The notes under the pieces: generated by a model
What the model was told of the DNA's origin: nothing
The model's database searches: none
What the model saw: only the letters and a program-made list of their open reading frames with translations
Made by a program: the position numbers and the translations under genes
Shown: in pieces, positions 1 to 7,700 of the stretch
How the letters are laid out: each line of letters starts with the position of its first letter
Numbering within the stretch: position 1 is the first letter of the stretch
From: an uncultured Candidatus Melainabacteria bacterium
GTDB taxonomy: Bacteria > Cyanobacteriota > Vampirovibrionia > Gastranaerophilales > Gastranaerophilaceae
Length of the DNA: 64,000 nucleotides
Direction: 5' to 3'
Assembly: GCA_934718135.1 (NCBI GenBank)
Contig: CAKUZW010000002.1
Coordinates: 62,001 to 126,000 of the forward strand

Positions 1-39
1 TTGTCCATTTTTCCTTATTCCCTTAAAAAATTTCTTCAT
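1..39 (-). CDS. Prepilin-like protein, N-terminal start only (cut by window edge)
   Basis: Thirteen codons are visible on the minus strand from an ATG at 37-39, reading MKKFFKGIRKNGQ, and the rest lies beyond the left edge. A GAGG Shine-Dalgarno sits about 10 bases upstream. The peptide matches the leaders of the complete prepilins here (MKNFFKGIEKKE at 2105, MKKNFKGIREKE at 15476, MGKNFKAIRKKE at 42934). It is divergent from the HTH gene at 187, as in the other cassettes. The assignment rests on leader similarity and context, because the FTLAE segment is not in the window. Confidence 0.6.
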   Translation of the reverse strand, partial: MKKFFKGIRKNGQ

Positions 40-135
40 AAGCATTATCCTCTAACTTTAAGTTTTTTATACTAAAAATTTTTGCCTTTTATATTCTCCT
101 GTATACCAGTAGTCATAAAGCATTTAGTCATGTTA

Positions 136-152
136 GTAGACATAGTGTCTAC
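136..152. promoter_or_regulatory. Inverted repeat, candidate operator
   Basis: GTAGACA-TAG-TGTCTAC is a perfect 7-3-7 inverted repeat between the divergent prepilin start (39) and HTH gene (187). It has the size and symmetry of an XRE dimer site. Regulation is inferred. Confidence 0.5.
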
Positions 153-164
153 GACAGATTGAGT

Positions 165-181
165 TTATTGTATCACAATAA
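165..181. promoter_or_regulatory. Second inverted repeat, candidate operator
   Basis: TTATTGT-ATC-ACAATAA is another perfect 7-3-7 inverted repeat, ending five bases before the ATG of the HTH gene at 187. There is no recognisable Shine-Dalgarno in that space. Its position suits autoregulation; this is inferred. Confidence 0.5.
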
Positions 182-186
182 CAATT

Positions 187-396
187 ATGAGTAAAGATAT
201 CTGCAAAATATTTGGCAAAAGACTATATCAAATAAGAACTCAAAAAGGTTTATCCCAAGAAGATTTGGGGTTTGAGGTTGGACTTGATAAATCTACTATT
301 GGAAAATACGAATTGGCTAAACGATGTATCAACATTCGCCAAGCAAAAATGATTGCAGACGCTTTAGGTGTAAAATTGGCAGATTTGCTTGAATAA
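187..396 (+). CDS. Small XRE/Cro-type helix-turn-helix regulator (69 aa)
   Basis: A single HTH_3 domain fills residues 8-68, with the usual pattern of RTQKGLSQEDLG, then VGLDKSTIGKYE as recognition helix, then the ADALGVKLADLL closing helix. There is no extra ligand or dimer domain. Family members bind inverted repeats as dimers, often repressing their own promoter. It is divergent from the truncated prepilin at 39-1, with two inverted repeats between them. No clear Shine-Dalgarno precedes the ATG. Control of the neighbouring prepilin is inferred. Confidence 0.85.
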   Translation: MSKDICKIFGKRLYQIRTQKGLSQEDLGFEVGLDKSTIGKYELAKRCINIRQAKMIADALGVKLADLLE

Positions 397-571
397 ATTA
401 TTCCACCATTCACAATATAAGCAATGTGCAAACCTCTTATAAATTCAAAAATCGTAGTGCAATACTTAATTATTAAGAATTGTAAATTTACTATTACAAA
501 ATTAGCAATTTTTCAAATTCAGAATACTTTATATAAATATATAAAGCTCTCTCTTCTTATTTAAACGGATA

Positions 572-608
572 GGCCTTGGTAACAAAAAACAAGGTCTTTT
601 TTTTATGC
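572..608 (+). terminator. Rho-independent terminator
   Basis: GGCCTTG and CAAGGTC (one G-U pair) flank an 11-base loop and are followed by eight T. It lies between the HTH gene (187-396, plus) and the mlaE-like gene (minus). The 397-571 stretch before it shows no gene. Confidence 0.7.
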
Positions 609-1367
609 TTATGCGATATAAAATAACAAATTGATTAAAAAATCAGCAACAAGCATATAAATTGTTGAAAGAATTGCAGCCTGAGTAGTTGAAGTTCCGA
701 CTTCTTTAGCTCCACCTCTAGTTTGATAACCCTTTGTGGCACAAACCAAAGCTATCAAAGCTCCAAAAATACAAGCTTTTAGCAAACTTATATAAATATC
801 TTTTGTTGCCATCCAAGACCAAGCAGAAGCCATATATCTTGCAGGGTGAAGGTTAATTGTCTCCAATGATACAAACATACCACCCAAAATTCCAACAAAT
901 TCAGCAATCAAAACAACCATAGGAACCGTGATTGCTGAAGCTAAAATTCTTGGAGTAAAATAATATCCGACAGGATTAATCTTTAAGGTTTTTATCGCAT
1001 CAACTTGAGATGTAACTTGCATATTGGCAATTTCAGCAGAAATCGCCGTACCGGCTCTTGCTCCTATTGCCAAAGCAACAAACCCAGGAGCAATCTCTCT
1101 AATCATAACAACAGCAATTGTTCCGCCAATATAAGCTTCAGCACCTGTTAAAAGAAATTCTTTTGATACCTGAATTGCAATAACAGCGGCAGAAATAAAA
1201 GCAATAACCAAAGAAATAGGCAAAGAGTCATAACTTATTGTAGCAGCCTGTGAAACAATTGTTCTAAATCTCACATTTCCACCAAAAATATATTTTATAC
1301 ATTCTATCAAATTTTGAACGCATAAACCTAAAAATTTAATCAAATCCTTACCCTTTCTCTTATGCAC
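609..1367 (-). CDS. mlaE: MlaE/YrbE-family ABC transporter permease
   Basis: Membrane permease of the MlaE/YrbE/TGD1 family, which with an ATPase and an MCE protein moves phospholipids between inner and outer membranes. The 252-aa length is typical. The conserved cytoplasmic stretch is present around residues 85-125 (AIGARAGTAISAEIANMQV followed by DAIKTLKINPVGYYFTPR), with hydrophobic segments before and after it. The start is a GTG with no good Shine-Dalgarno; a TTG eight codons in, preceded by AAGG, is an alternative. No ATPase or MCE gene is adjacent, so its partners are elsewhere. Confidence 0.85.
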   Translation of the reverse strand: MHKRKGKDLIKFLGLCVQNLIECIKYIFGGNVRFRTIVSQAATISYDSLPISLVIAFISAAVIAIQVSKEFLLTGAEAYIGGTIAVVMIREIAPGFVALAIGARAGTAISAEIANMQVTSQVDAIKTLKINPVGYYFTPRILASAITVPMVVLIAEFVGILGGMFVSLETINLHPARYMASAWSWMATKDIYISLLKACIFGALIALVCATKGYQTRGGAKEVGTSTTQAAILSTIYMLVADFLINLLFYIA

Positions 1368-1400
1368 TATATTGTAACATAAAAGGAAGAACTTTAAACA

Positions 1401-2105
1401 TTACTTATATTTTCTTACAAGTTTTTGAAAATAATCAGCATCTTCTTTTGCCTTTTGAGCACAAGCGATTCCAAAATTATTTGTTTCTCTAGTTGCTCTT
1501 ACTTTATCTAAATCACAATATTCATCACCCTGATACCTGGTTCCGTTATCACCCATTGTCCGCAAAATACCGTCCTGAAAATGGAATGTAAAAACATCAA
1601 AACCTTCCATATTTGGAGGATTTTTTATTCCATTCAAATCTACAGTTACAAAAATATAAGGATTTGCAGTTCTTACAGTATTTTCAAACATTAAAAGTGT
1701 CCCGTCTTGCAACAAAATCGCTCCATCATCCAAAAACCAATTTGATATTCCCTTGTACAAATTATTGTCTCGAGTTTGAACATTTGGGCATAATGGACTA
1801 TTTGCAGCAGACCCATGGCAAAGAGAAGCTCCTGATAAATATCTAGCAAAAACTCTATAAAATTCAGTTGGATTATAAGAATTTGGATCTAGAGAAACAT
1901 CATCCGCTTCCATTTGCTTAAAAACTTGTTGGACAGTTGAATAAGATTTCAAAAACTGAGATCTAAGTCTTTGTGCCTTGTAGTTATTTATAAGCCCCGG
2001 AATAGTCAACGCCGCCACAACTCCGATGATGCCAAGGGTGATGAGGGTCTCAGCTAAAGTGAAGGCTATTTCCTTTTTCTCTATTCCCTTAAAAAAATTT
2101 TTCAT
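1401..2105 (-). CDS. Prepilin-type (type II pseudopilin-like) protein, cassette 2
   Basis: 234 aa. The leader MKNFFKGIEKKEIA precedes FTLAETLITLGIIG, the class III prepilin signal with Phe+1 and Glu+5, then an alpha-helical N-terminus. Position -1 is Ala rather than the usual Gly. The C-terminal domain is soluble with Cys pairs and a DGTLLMFE plus VDLNG core, as in the 42934 paralogue. A strong Shine-Dalgarno (AGAAAGGA) precedes the ATG. It is divergent from the HTH gene at 2430. No assembly genes are nearby. Its leader and upstream DNA are almost identical to those at 40604, although the mature parts differ. Confidence 0.85.
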   Translation of the reverse strand: MKNFFKGIEKKEIAFTLAETLITLGIIGVVAALTIPGLINNYKAQRLRSQFLKSYSTVQQVFKQMEADDVSLDPNSYNPTEFYRVFARYLSGASLCHGSAANSPLCPNVQTRDNNLYKGISNWFLDDGAILLQDGTLLMFENTVRTANPYIFVTVDLNGIKNPPNMEGFDVFTFHFQDGILRTMGDNGTRYQGDEYCDLDKVRATRETNNFGIACAQKAKEDADYFQKLVRKYK

Positions 2106-2150
2106 ATTTATTCCTTTCTTATTTGTTACTACTAAATTGGATTAGGGTCA

Positions 2151-2297
2151 CGTCACCCTGAACAGCACGAGCGAAAGCGAAGTGCGTGATTCAGGGTCTA
2201 TCCATTTGATTTGTTATTTAATCAACATTGATAGATTCTGAATAGCAAGAAAATTAAGTGCTCAAACTTCCTTACAAATTTTCTAAGCTTTCAGAAT
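2151..2297. repeat. Dispersed double-hairpin repeat (copy near-identical to 40653-40795)
   Basis: Two nested inverted repeats lie in tandem. The first is ACCCTGAA (2155-2162) with TTCAGGGT (2190-2197), containing GCACGAGCGAAAGCGAAGTGC. The second is ATTCTGAATAGC (from 2235) with GCTTTCAGAAT (to 2297). The same pair of hairpins occurs upstream of the prepilin at 40604. This fills most of the 324-bp gap between the prepilin and its HTH gene. It has no coding capacity and resembles a REP/MITE-like palindromic element. Confidence 0.75.
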
Positions 2298-2399
2298 GAC
2301 ATAAATAAGTAATTTTCTTCATACTTATTCCTTTCTAATACTTTATAAACATGACATTATAATATATTATAATATAAATTATATCTTATTATAATTTAT

Positions 2400-2420
2400 T
2401 TATCAATATATGATTGATAA
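2400..2420. promoter_or_regulatory. Inverted repeat, candidate operator of the HTH gene at 2430
   Basis: TTATCAAT-ATATG-ATTGATAA is a perfect 8-5-8 inverted repeat just upstream of a possible -10 (GATACT, 2421-2426) only three bases before the ATG at 2430. The layout suggests a leaderless transcript blocked by its own product; this is inferred. Confidence 0.5.
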
Positions 2421-2429
2421 GATACTACT

Positions 2430-2648
2430 ATGTTGGATAGTATTTTTCTAAAGGAATTTGGGGTAAGACTAAAACTTTTTCGCATAAAACAAGATTTAAC
2501 CCAAGCACAACTTGGCGAAATGATTAATATTTCAGAACACAGAATTAGCCAAATTGAAAACGGAAAATGCAATATTACTCTAAAAACCGTTAATAAAATT
2601 TCTAATGCATTAAATATTCAAGTTGTTAAATTTTTTCTATTTGAATAA
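2430..2648 (+). CDS. Small XRE/Cro-type helix-turn-helix regulator (72 aa)
   Basis: One HTH_3 domain (about residues 8-65): FRIKQDLTQAQLGEMINIS, then EHRISQIENGKCNITLKTV as recognition and following helices, then SNALNIQVVKFF. There is no second domain. It is divergent from the prepilin at 2105, with a hairpin repeat and an 8-5-8 inverted repeat between them. No Shine-Dalgarno is visible and a possible -10 lies immediately upstream, so translation may be leaderless. Autoregulation and control of the prepilin are inferred from layout. Confidence 0.85.
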   Translation: MLDSIFLKEFGVRLKLFRIKQDLTQAQLGEMINISEHRISQIENGKCNITLKTVNKISNALNIQVVKFFLFE

Positions 2649-2682
2649 AAAAAATCCTGCTAAAAGGAGTAATAGCAGGATT
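2645..2682 (-). terminator. Terminator-like hairpin, minus strand
   Basis: AATCCTGCTA (2653-2662) pairs perfectly with TAGCAGGATT (2673-2682). On the minus strand it is followed by a run of T. It could end read-through from lysS or act as a backup to the stronger hairpin at 2763-2792. Confidence 0.55.
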
Positions 2683-2762
2683 ATAGTTCAGTAAAAGAGA
2701 CATCAATAATATTATGATGCCTTTTTTATTTTCGTCAATTTTATTTTTTCAATTAAAAAGGG

Positions 2763-2792
2763 AAAGGCGGCAGAGCAAGCTCTGCCGCCTTT
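2763..2792. terminator. Strong bidirectional terminator after lysS
   Basis: AAAGGCGGCAGAGC and GCTCTGCCGCCTTT form a 14-bp perfect stem with a two-base centre and flanking T/A runs on both sides. It ends the leftward lysS transcript. Confidence 0.85.
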
Positions 2793-2822
2793 TATTTATA
2801 TAATGCAGAAAATGTCATTATA

Positions 2823-4328
2823 TTAATCTTTTTTCTTCAATGTTGGGAATGCAATTACATCACGGATTGAAGGAGAGTTGGTCAATAACATAATAAGTCT
2901 ATCAATACCAACACCTAAACCGCCCATTGGAGGAACACCGTGTTCTAAAGCACAGATGTAATCTTCATCAATAGGCATTGCTTCTTCATCACCAGCTGCT
3001 TTTGCTGCCATTTGAGCTTCAAATCTGGCTCTTTGGTCAATTGGGTCTGTCAATTCAGAGAATGCGTTACTAATTTCCCATCCGTTAACACGAGTTTCAA
3101 AACGTTCAGTCAATCTTTGGTTATCTCTATGAACTTTTGCAAGTGGAGATATATCTCTTGGGTAGTCGTAAATGTGGATTGGTTGAATTAGTGACGGTTC
3201 GATTTTTTCTTCAAATACACGTTCAATAACTTGTCCCCATTTATCACAATCATCAGCATCTACGTGAACTGATTTTGCAGCTTCTTTAGCTTCTTCAACA
3301 GTTTCAATTTTGTTGAAATCAATTCCTGTAGCTTCTTCTACTGCACCTAACATAGTTTTTCTATCCCAAGGTGGAGTTAAATCGATTTCATTATCGCCAT
3401 ATTGGATTTTTGTTGTTCCAAGAACTTCTTTTGCTACATAAGCAACTAAGTTTTCAGTCAATGTCATCATATCATTGTAATCAACATAAGCTTGATACAA
3501 TTCCATCATTGTAAATTCAGGGTTGTGACGAGTGTCAATACCTTCGTTACGGAATGAACGGTTGATTTCAAAGATTTTTTCACTTACGCCACCAACCATC
3601 AAACGTTTCAAATAAAGTTCAGGAGCTATTCTCAAATACATATCCATATCAAGAGTATTGTGATGAGTGATGAATGGTCTGGCGTTAGCACCTCCTGCTT
3701 GCGGGTGAAGCATTGGAGTTTCAACTTCCATAAAACCTAAACCGGTCAAATATTCTCTAACTTTTTGGATAATTAAACTTCTTTTCTTGAATGTTTGTCT
3801 TACATCATCATTGACAATCATATCAACATATCTTTGACGATATTTTGTTTCAACATCAGTCAAGCCGTGGAATTTTTCCGGCAAAGGCAATAATGATTTT
3901 GATAAGATTTCCAAAGATTTAGCTTTAATTGTTAATTCTCCACGTGGAGTTCTTCTAACTGAACCGTAAAAACCTACAATATCACCAATATCAATAGTTT
4001 TTAAAGTTTTCAAATCTTCTTCAGACAAATTTTCTTTGTGTGAAAATATTTGAATTTTTCCTGAAGCATCAACTAAGTCAATAAACATGCCTGAGTTACG
4101 GTTTGCCATAACACGACCTGCCACGTGATAGCAATCTTCGGTTTCTTCACCTGTTGGTAAATCTTTATATTTGTCTTGCAAATCTTGAGCCATAATGTCT
4201 TTATCGTATCCGTACGGATATGGATTAAGTCCTCTTTCTCTCAAGTTTTCCATTTTTTGAATTCTAACGTTACGAATTTGGCATTGAGAAGAGCCTGATT
4301 CTTGTTTTTTTTCTTGTTGTTTAGTCAT
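2823..4328 (-). CDS. lysS: Lysyl-tRNA synthetase, class II
   Basis: Attaches lysine to tRNA-Lys in the cytoplasm. At 501 aa it has the standard LysS length. An OB-fold anticodon-binding domain spans about residues 60-160 (VAGRVMANRNSGMFIDLVDA). The class II catalytic core shows motif 2 near residue 261 (RNEGIDTRHNPEFTMMELYQ) and motif 3 near residue 470 (GGLGVGIDRLIMLLTNSPS). The first 25 residues are a polar, Gln-rich extension. It stands alone, with a strong terminator downstream and a divergent ABC permease upstream. Confidence 0.97.
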   Translation of the reverse strand: MTKQQEKKQESGSSQCQIRNVRIQKMENLRERGLNPYPYGYDKDIMAQDLQDKYKDLPTGEETEDCYHVAGRVMANRNSGMFIDLVDASGKIQIFSHKENLSEEDLKTLKTIDIGDIVGFYGSVRRTPRGELTIKAKSLEILSKSLLPLPEKFHGLTDVETKYRQRYVDMIVNDDVRQTFKKRSLIIQKVREYLTGLGFMEVETPMLHPQAGGANARPFITHHNTLDMDMYLRIAPELYLKRLMVGGVSEKIFEINRSFRNEGIDTRHNPEFTMMELYQAYVDYNDMMTLTENLVAYVAKEVLGTTKIQYGDNEIDLTPPWDRKTMLGAVEEATGIDFNKIETVEEAKEAAKSVHVDADDCDKWGQVIERVFEEKIEPSLIQPIHIYDYPRDISPLAKVHRDNQRLTERFETRVNGWEISNAFSELTDPIDQRARFEAQMAAKAAGDEEAMPIDEDYICALEHGVPPMGGLGVGIDRLIMLLTNSPSIRDVIAFPTLKKKD

Positions 4329-4410
4329 ATTTTGTATCCTTATATATTTTAACTAAATTCCGCATTTTAATTATATCACGAAAAGTCATTTTATGTGATA
4401 TAATCGTTTT

Positions 4411-5235
4411 ATGATGAATTGGAGAAAGTTTTTAGGGTATTTTTGTTTAATATTAATTTCTGTTAGTATGTTATACCCGTTTTTCGCAATGATTAATCTT
4501 TCTTTAGTCCCGAATGGTGAAATTTTTAATCAGGGTGGAAAATTAATTTATTCACCAATAACTTTAAAAAATTATGTTAATGTATTTGATAAAATTCCAC
4601 TGTGGAAATATTTTGTGAACAGTTTGTTTGTAGCACTTGTAACAACTTTTGGACAAGTCATAATATCAGCTCTTGCCGGGTATGCTTTTGCAAGACTGAA
4701 ATTCAAAGGTCGTGATTTTTTATTTTTAATAATTCTAATCACAATGCTTGTTCCGCCACAAGTAAATATAATTCCGCTATTCTTTTTAATGAGGCAATTT
4801 CACTGGATAAATACTTATCAAGCCTTAATTTTACCTGCATTGTTCGGAGGGTTTGGAATATTTATGATGAGGCAATATTTTTTAGGATTGCCGAAAGATT
4901 TGGAAGAATCAGCTAAAATTGATGGTTGTAATATCTTTTCTACATTTTTCAAAATCGCACTACCACTTGCAATCCCTGTAGTTTCAACCCTTGCAATATT
5001 TACATTTGTGACAAGTTGGAACAGTTTTATGTGGCCATTGATTGTCACAAATACTGAATCTATGAGAACTTTGCCTGTTGGGTTAGCAATTTTTAAAGGA
5101 AGTTTTAGAGAGGTTACATTGTGGGGTGATTTGCTGGCATGTTCTGTGATTTGTACAATTCCTATAATTGTAGTATTCCTTTGGGGTAAAAAATATTTTA
5201 TAAATGATATATTGCAAGGTGGAGTTAAAGAGTAA
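4411..5235 (+). CDS. Carbohydrate ABC transporter permease (MalG/UgpE type)
   Basis: Inner-membrane subunit of a CUT1-type sugar importer. It is 274 aa with six predicted membrane segments, and the EAA-loop signature EESAKIDGCNIFSTFFKIALP near residue 165 contacts the ATPase. Normally a MalF-like partner, a binding protein and an ATPase are adjacent; none is present here. The next gene, 18 bp downstream, is an unrelated small membrane protein. The substrate cannot be deduced from sequence. The family call is secure. Confidence 0.9.
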   Translation: MMNWRKFLGYFCLILISVSMLYPFFAMINLSLVPNGEIFNQGGKLIYSPITLKNYVNVFDKIPLWKYFVNSLFVALVTTFGQVIISALAGYAFARLKFKGRDFLFLIILITMLVPPQVNIIPLFFLMRQFHWINTYQALILPALFGGFGIFMMRQYFLGLPKDLEESAKIDGCNIFSTFFKIALPLAIPVVSTLAIFTFVTSWNSFMWPLIVTNTESMRTLPVGLAIFKGSFREVTLWGDLLACSVICTIPIIVVFLWGKKYFINDILQGGVKE

Positions 5236-5253
5236 AGAAAGGCTATAAAAAGA

Positions 5254-5745
5254 ATGTTTTTTTTATCTATATTTGTAGCAACAGCATTTGTAGTAGCAAT
5301 ATTGGGCATAAATATCAAAGCAATTTCTCAGTTTTTTAAAAAGATGGATGCTCGAAAAATAAAAATTGATGAACAAAATCGACAGGTTGTAATTGGAGAT
5401 TCTTATTACCGATTTTCTGATATAATTGGAGTTTCAGTTATTGAAGATGCAGAACAACTTTCAACATTGGAACGTTGTTTTTCTCGAACCAATTGTAGCA
5501 ACTATTATGCCAGTATTCTCTTTGATTTGAAAAATGGTTCAAAGGTTTCATATAACACAGTTAACAAAGTACAAATATATAAAATTCTTAAAAAACTAAA
5601 ACCTTATGTTAAGTTACAAGATAACCCTGATTATTATAAAGTTTCATTCTTTGATATGGATGCCGGTTCTGCTTTCGGAATAGCACTGATAATAATTGTA
5701 GTTGCAGTTCGATTATTAATATATCTTATTAATAATCATCACTAA
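5254..5745 (+). CDS. Unknown two-helix membrane protein
   Basis: 163 aa, not recognised. A hydrophobic helix spans residues 1-24 and another residues 137-157. Between them lies a soluble segment with a beta-rich look (KIKIDEQNRQVVIGDSYYRF, ILFDLKNGSKVSYNTV), resembling a small PH-like or YcxB-like domain, though no family can be assigned. An AGAAAGG Shine-Dalgarno lies about 15 bases upstream of the ATG. It follows the ABC permease by 18 bp and probably shares its transcript. It converges on the protease gene with six bases between the stops. Confidence 0.7.
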   Translation: MFFLSIFVATAFVVAILGINIKAISQFFKKMDARKIKIDEQNRQVVIGDSYYRFSDIIGVSVIEDAEQLSTLERCFSRTNCSNYYASILFDLKNGSKVSYNTVNKVQIYKILKKLKPYVKLQDNPDYYKVSFFDMDAGSAFGIALIIIVVAVRLLIYLINNHH

Positions 5746-5751
5746 ATTATA

Positions 5752-6414
5752 TCATTTCTTTACGGTTGCAATAAATTTTACCGCCTCATTTGACGGAATG
5801 GCAAAACCAATACCAATATTTGAGATATTATGATCAGGATTATAAATTGATTGACTAATTCCGATAACTTCGCCTGTTGTGTTTAGTAGTGGCCCACCGG
5901 AGCATCCGGGATTGATTGCAGCATCTGTCTGAAATCTGTTTTTAACATAATCAATTCTAGAAATTATCCCTTGAGTCAGGGTATTTGAAAAGCCAAACGG
6001 ATTACCAATAGTCAAAACTCTTTGACCTACTTTAACCTCTTCTGAATCTGCAAAAGATACTGTGCTTAGAGGCTTTTTAGGCTGGATTTTAATTAGTGCC
6101 AAATCTTTATTCTTCCCCATTTGAGCAACAAATTTTGCCCGATAAGTCTGCCCATTATACGTTGTTACATCAATTGTAGTTGCTTTATCTATAACATGTG
6201 ACCCAGTTAAAATTAATCCGTCAGGGCTGACAACACAACCCGTTCCTGCTGACACTCCATCTGGAACTTGGGCATCAATTGACACAATCGCAGGACTGAT
6301 TTTTTCATAGACAGTAATATTTACTTGTTCGTCCGGAGCATAAGTCACATTTGCAAAAGCACATCCGCAATTTAACAAACAAATTGAAATCATAATTAAT
6401 AAATATCTTCTCAT
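5752..6414 (-). CDS. Secreted trypsin-like serine protease (S1C, DegP/HtrA-like, no PDZ)
   Basis: 220 aa with an N-terminal signal peptide (residues 1-21, likely cut after AFA). The chymotrypsin-fold protease domain carries the full triad: His73 in GSHVID, Asp104 in KNKDLALIKI, Ser172 in NPGCSGGPL. The usual Asn before the catalytic Ser is Cys here. The protein ends right after the protease domain, so it lacks the C-terminal PDZ domains of DegP. A periplasmic quality-control or processing role is likely. It is a single gene, convergent with 5254. Confidence 0.9.
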   Translation of the reverse strand: MRRYLLIMISICLLNCGCAFANVTYAPDEQVNITVYEKISPAIVSIDAQVPDGVSAGTGCVVSPDGLILTGSHVIDKATTIDVTTYNGQTYRAKFVAQMGKNKDLALIKIQPKKPLSTVSFADSEEVKVGQRVLTIGNPFGFSNTLTQGIISRIDYVKNRFQTDAAINPGCSGGPLLNTTGEVIGISQSIYNPDHNISNIGIGFAIPSNEAVKFIATVKK

Positions 6415-6565
6415 TTAGCACCTCTATTGTATAAATTATTTGAATAAATTTAGCCTAAATATATTCTCTTAAATGTGTTTTTCGGGTTAGTTCTTGAAAA
6501 TATTAAAATATTAATGTATAATTCAGAAGACAATAAGTCCACAGATTTTAATTAAGGAGAAAAAT

Positions 6566-7324
6566 ATGGCAAGAATTGATTCATTTAGACACGCATTAGA
6601 AGAAAAACGTGCAGTTAAAGTTATCGCAGGTATTGATAATTTTGATATTGAAAATATTAAAAAAGTTGTATCTTCTGCAGAAAAAGCACACGCAACAGCA
6701 GTTGATATTTGTGCAAGAGAAGATATTATCAGAGAAGTTCGTTCAATGACTGATTTACCTATCTTTGTATCATCAGTAGTTCCTTCTGAACTTGCTAAAG
6801 CTGTTGAACTTGGTGCTGACGCTATTGAACTTGGAAATTTTGATGTTCTTTACAAAAAAGGAACTTCATTCTCAGCTAGAGAAGTTTTAGATTTGGCTAG
6901 AGAAACAAAAGAAATGTTAAATGGACAAGATGTATTCTTCTGCGTTACTATCCCAGGTGAAATTTCTACAGCAGATCAAATCGAGTTAGCTATGAAATTA
7001 GAAGCTATGGGTATTGATTTAGTTCAAACTGAAGGTCACTATACATCAGAAGTTGAAATGTCAGGTGCTAGAGCATTGATTGACAGAGCTCAATTAACAA
7101 TCTCTAACACAATTGAACTTTCAAGAAACATTGAAATGCCAATTATGACAGCAACCGGTATCAACCCAACAACAGCTCCATTTGCATTTGCTGCAGGTGC
7201 TAGTGCCATCGGTTGTGGTTCTTGCGTAAACAAATTATCTTCAGATTTAGCTATGGTTGCTACAATTTCTTCTCTTGTTGAAATTGCTAACAAAAACGCA
7301 GTTAAAGTTGCTGAATTAGTTTAG
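6566..7324 (+). CDS. ycf23: DUF561 / Ycf23 family protein
   Basis: 252 aa, TIM-barrel-like. The N-terminus (FRHALEEKRAVKVIAGIDNF), the SELAKAVELGADAIELGNFD segment and the C-terminal FAAGASAIGCGSCVNKLSS segment match the DUF561/Ycf23 family of cyanobacteria and plastids. Its biochemical function is not established. A good Shine-Dalgarno (AAGGAG) lies seven bases before the ATG. It is monocistronic with a strong terminator at 7348. Its presence supports a cyanobacteria-related host. Family assignment is by recognition, not search. Confidence 0.85.
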   Translation: MARIDSFRHALEEKRAVKVIAGIDNFDIENIKKVVSSAEKAHATAVDICAREDIIREVRSMTDLPIFVSSVVPSELAKAVELGADAIELGNFDVLYKKGTSFSAREVLDLARETKEMLNGQDVFFCVTIPGEISTADQIELAMKLEAMGIDLVQTEGHYTSEVEMSGARALIDRAQLTISNTIELSRNIEMPIMTATGINPTTAPFAFAAGASAIGCGSCVNKLSSDLAMVATISSLVEIANKNAVKVAELV

Positions 7325-7347
7325 TTTTAAGCAATATATAAATTTTT

Positions 7348-7381
7348 GGAGCCCATTGTAAATACAATGGGCTCCATTTTT
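7348..7381 (+). terminator. Rho-independent terminator after ycf23
   Basis: GGAGCCCATTGTA and TACAATGGGCTCC form a 13-bp perfect stem with a two-base loop centre, followed by ATTTTTATT. It also abuts the convergent HTH gene stop at 7383. Confidence 0.85.
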
Positions 7382-7382
7382 A

Positions 7383-7586
7383 TTAATCAGGAATATATTC
7401 AAAAATATCTTGGATTTTGCAATCCAAAGCATAACAAAGTTTGTTAATGGTTTCGAGTTCTATCGTTTTTGTTTTGTTGTGGTAAATTCTAAAAACTGCA
7501 ACATGGCTAAGTCCTGCAAGCCTAGCAAGTTCAGCCATATTTATTCTTCTCACGCCCATCATTATAGATAATTTGTTTTTAATCAT
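7383..7586 (-). CDS. Small XRE/Cro-type helix-turn-helix regulator (67 aa)
   Basis: One HTH_3 domain: MMGVRRINMAELARLAGLS, then recognition helix HVAVFRIYHNKTKTIELETI, then LCYALDCKIQDIFEYIPD. It is closest in style to the YozG/Cro-C1 small regulators with a DCKIxDIFE ending, like the one at 44059. It is divergent from the prepilin starting at 7701, with nested inverted repeats at 7621-7649 between them. Control of that prepilin is inferred. Confidence 0.85.
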   Translation of the reverse strand: MIKNKLSIMMGVRRINMAELARLAGLSHVAVFRIYHNKTKTIELETINKLCYALDCKIQDIFEYIPD

Positions 7587-7620
7587 ACAAAAAGTTTAAC
7601 ATTTGATTTCAAGGCTTGAT

Positions 7621-7649
7621 TAATATTATATACATGTATAATAATATTA
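7621..7649. promoter_or_regulatory. Nested inverted repeats, candidate operator
   Basis: TAATATTAT (7621-7629) and ATAATATTA (7641-7649) flank the perfect palindrome TATACATGTATA (7629-7640). Further TAATATT copies follow at about 7659 and 7681. This sits between the divergent HTH (7586) and prepilin (7701) starts. AT-richness lowers the weight of the outer arms. Confidence 0.45.
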
Positions 7650-7700
7650 TATAAGTATTTAATATTATTGTAATAGAGATTAATATTGGAGGGTATAAAA

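Noticed and set aside
4818..5318. 166-codon open frame opposite the ABC permease
   Set aside because: It is the antisense shadow of a clear membrane protein gene, and its hydrophobic residues mirror that gene.
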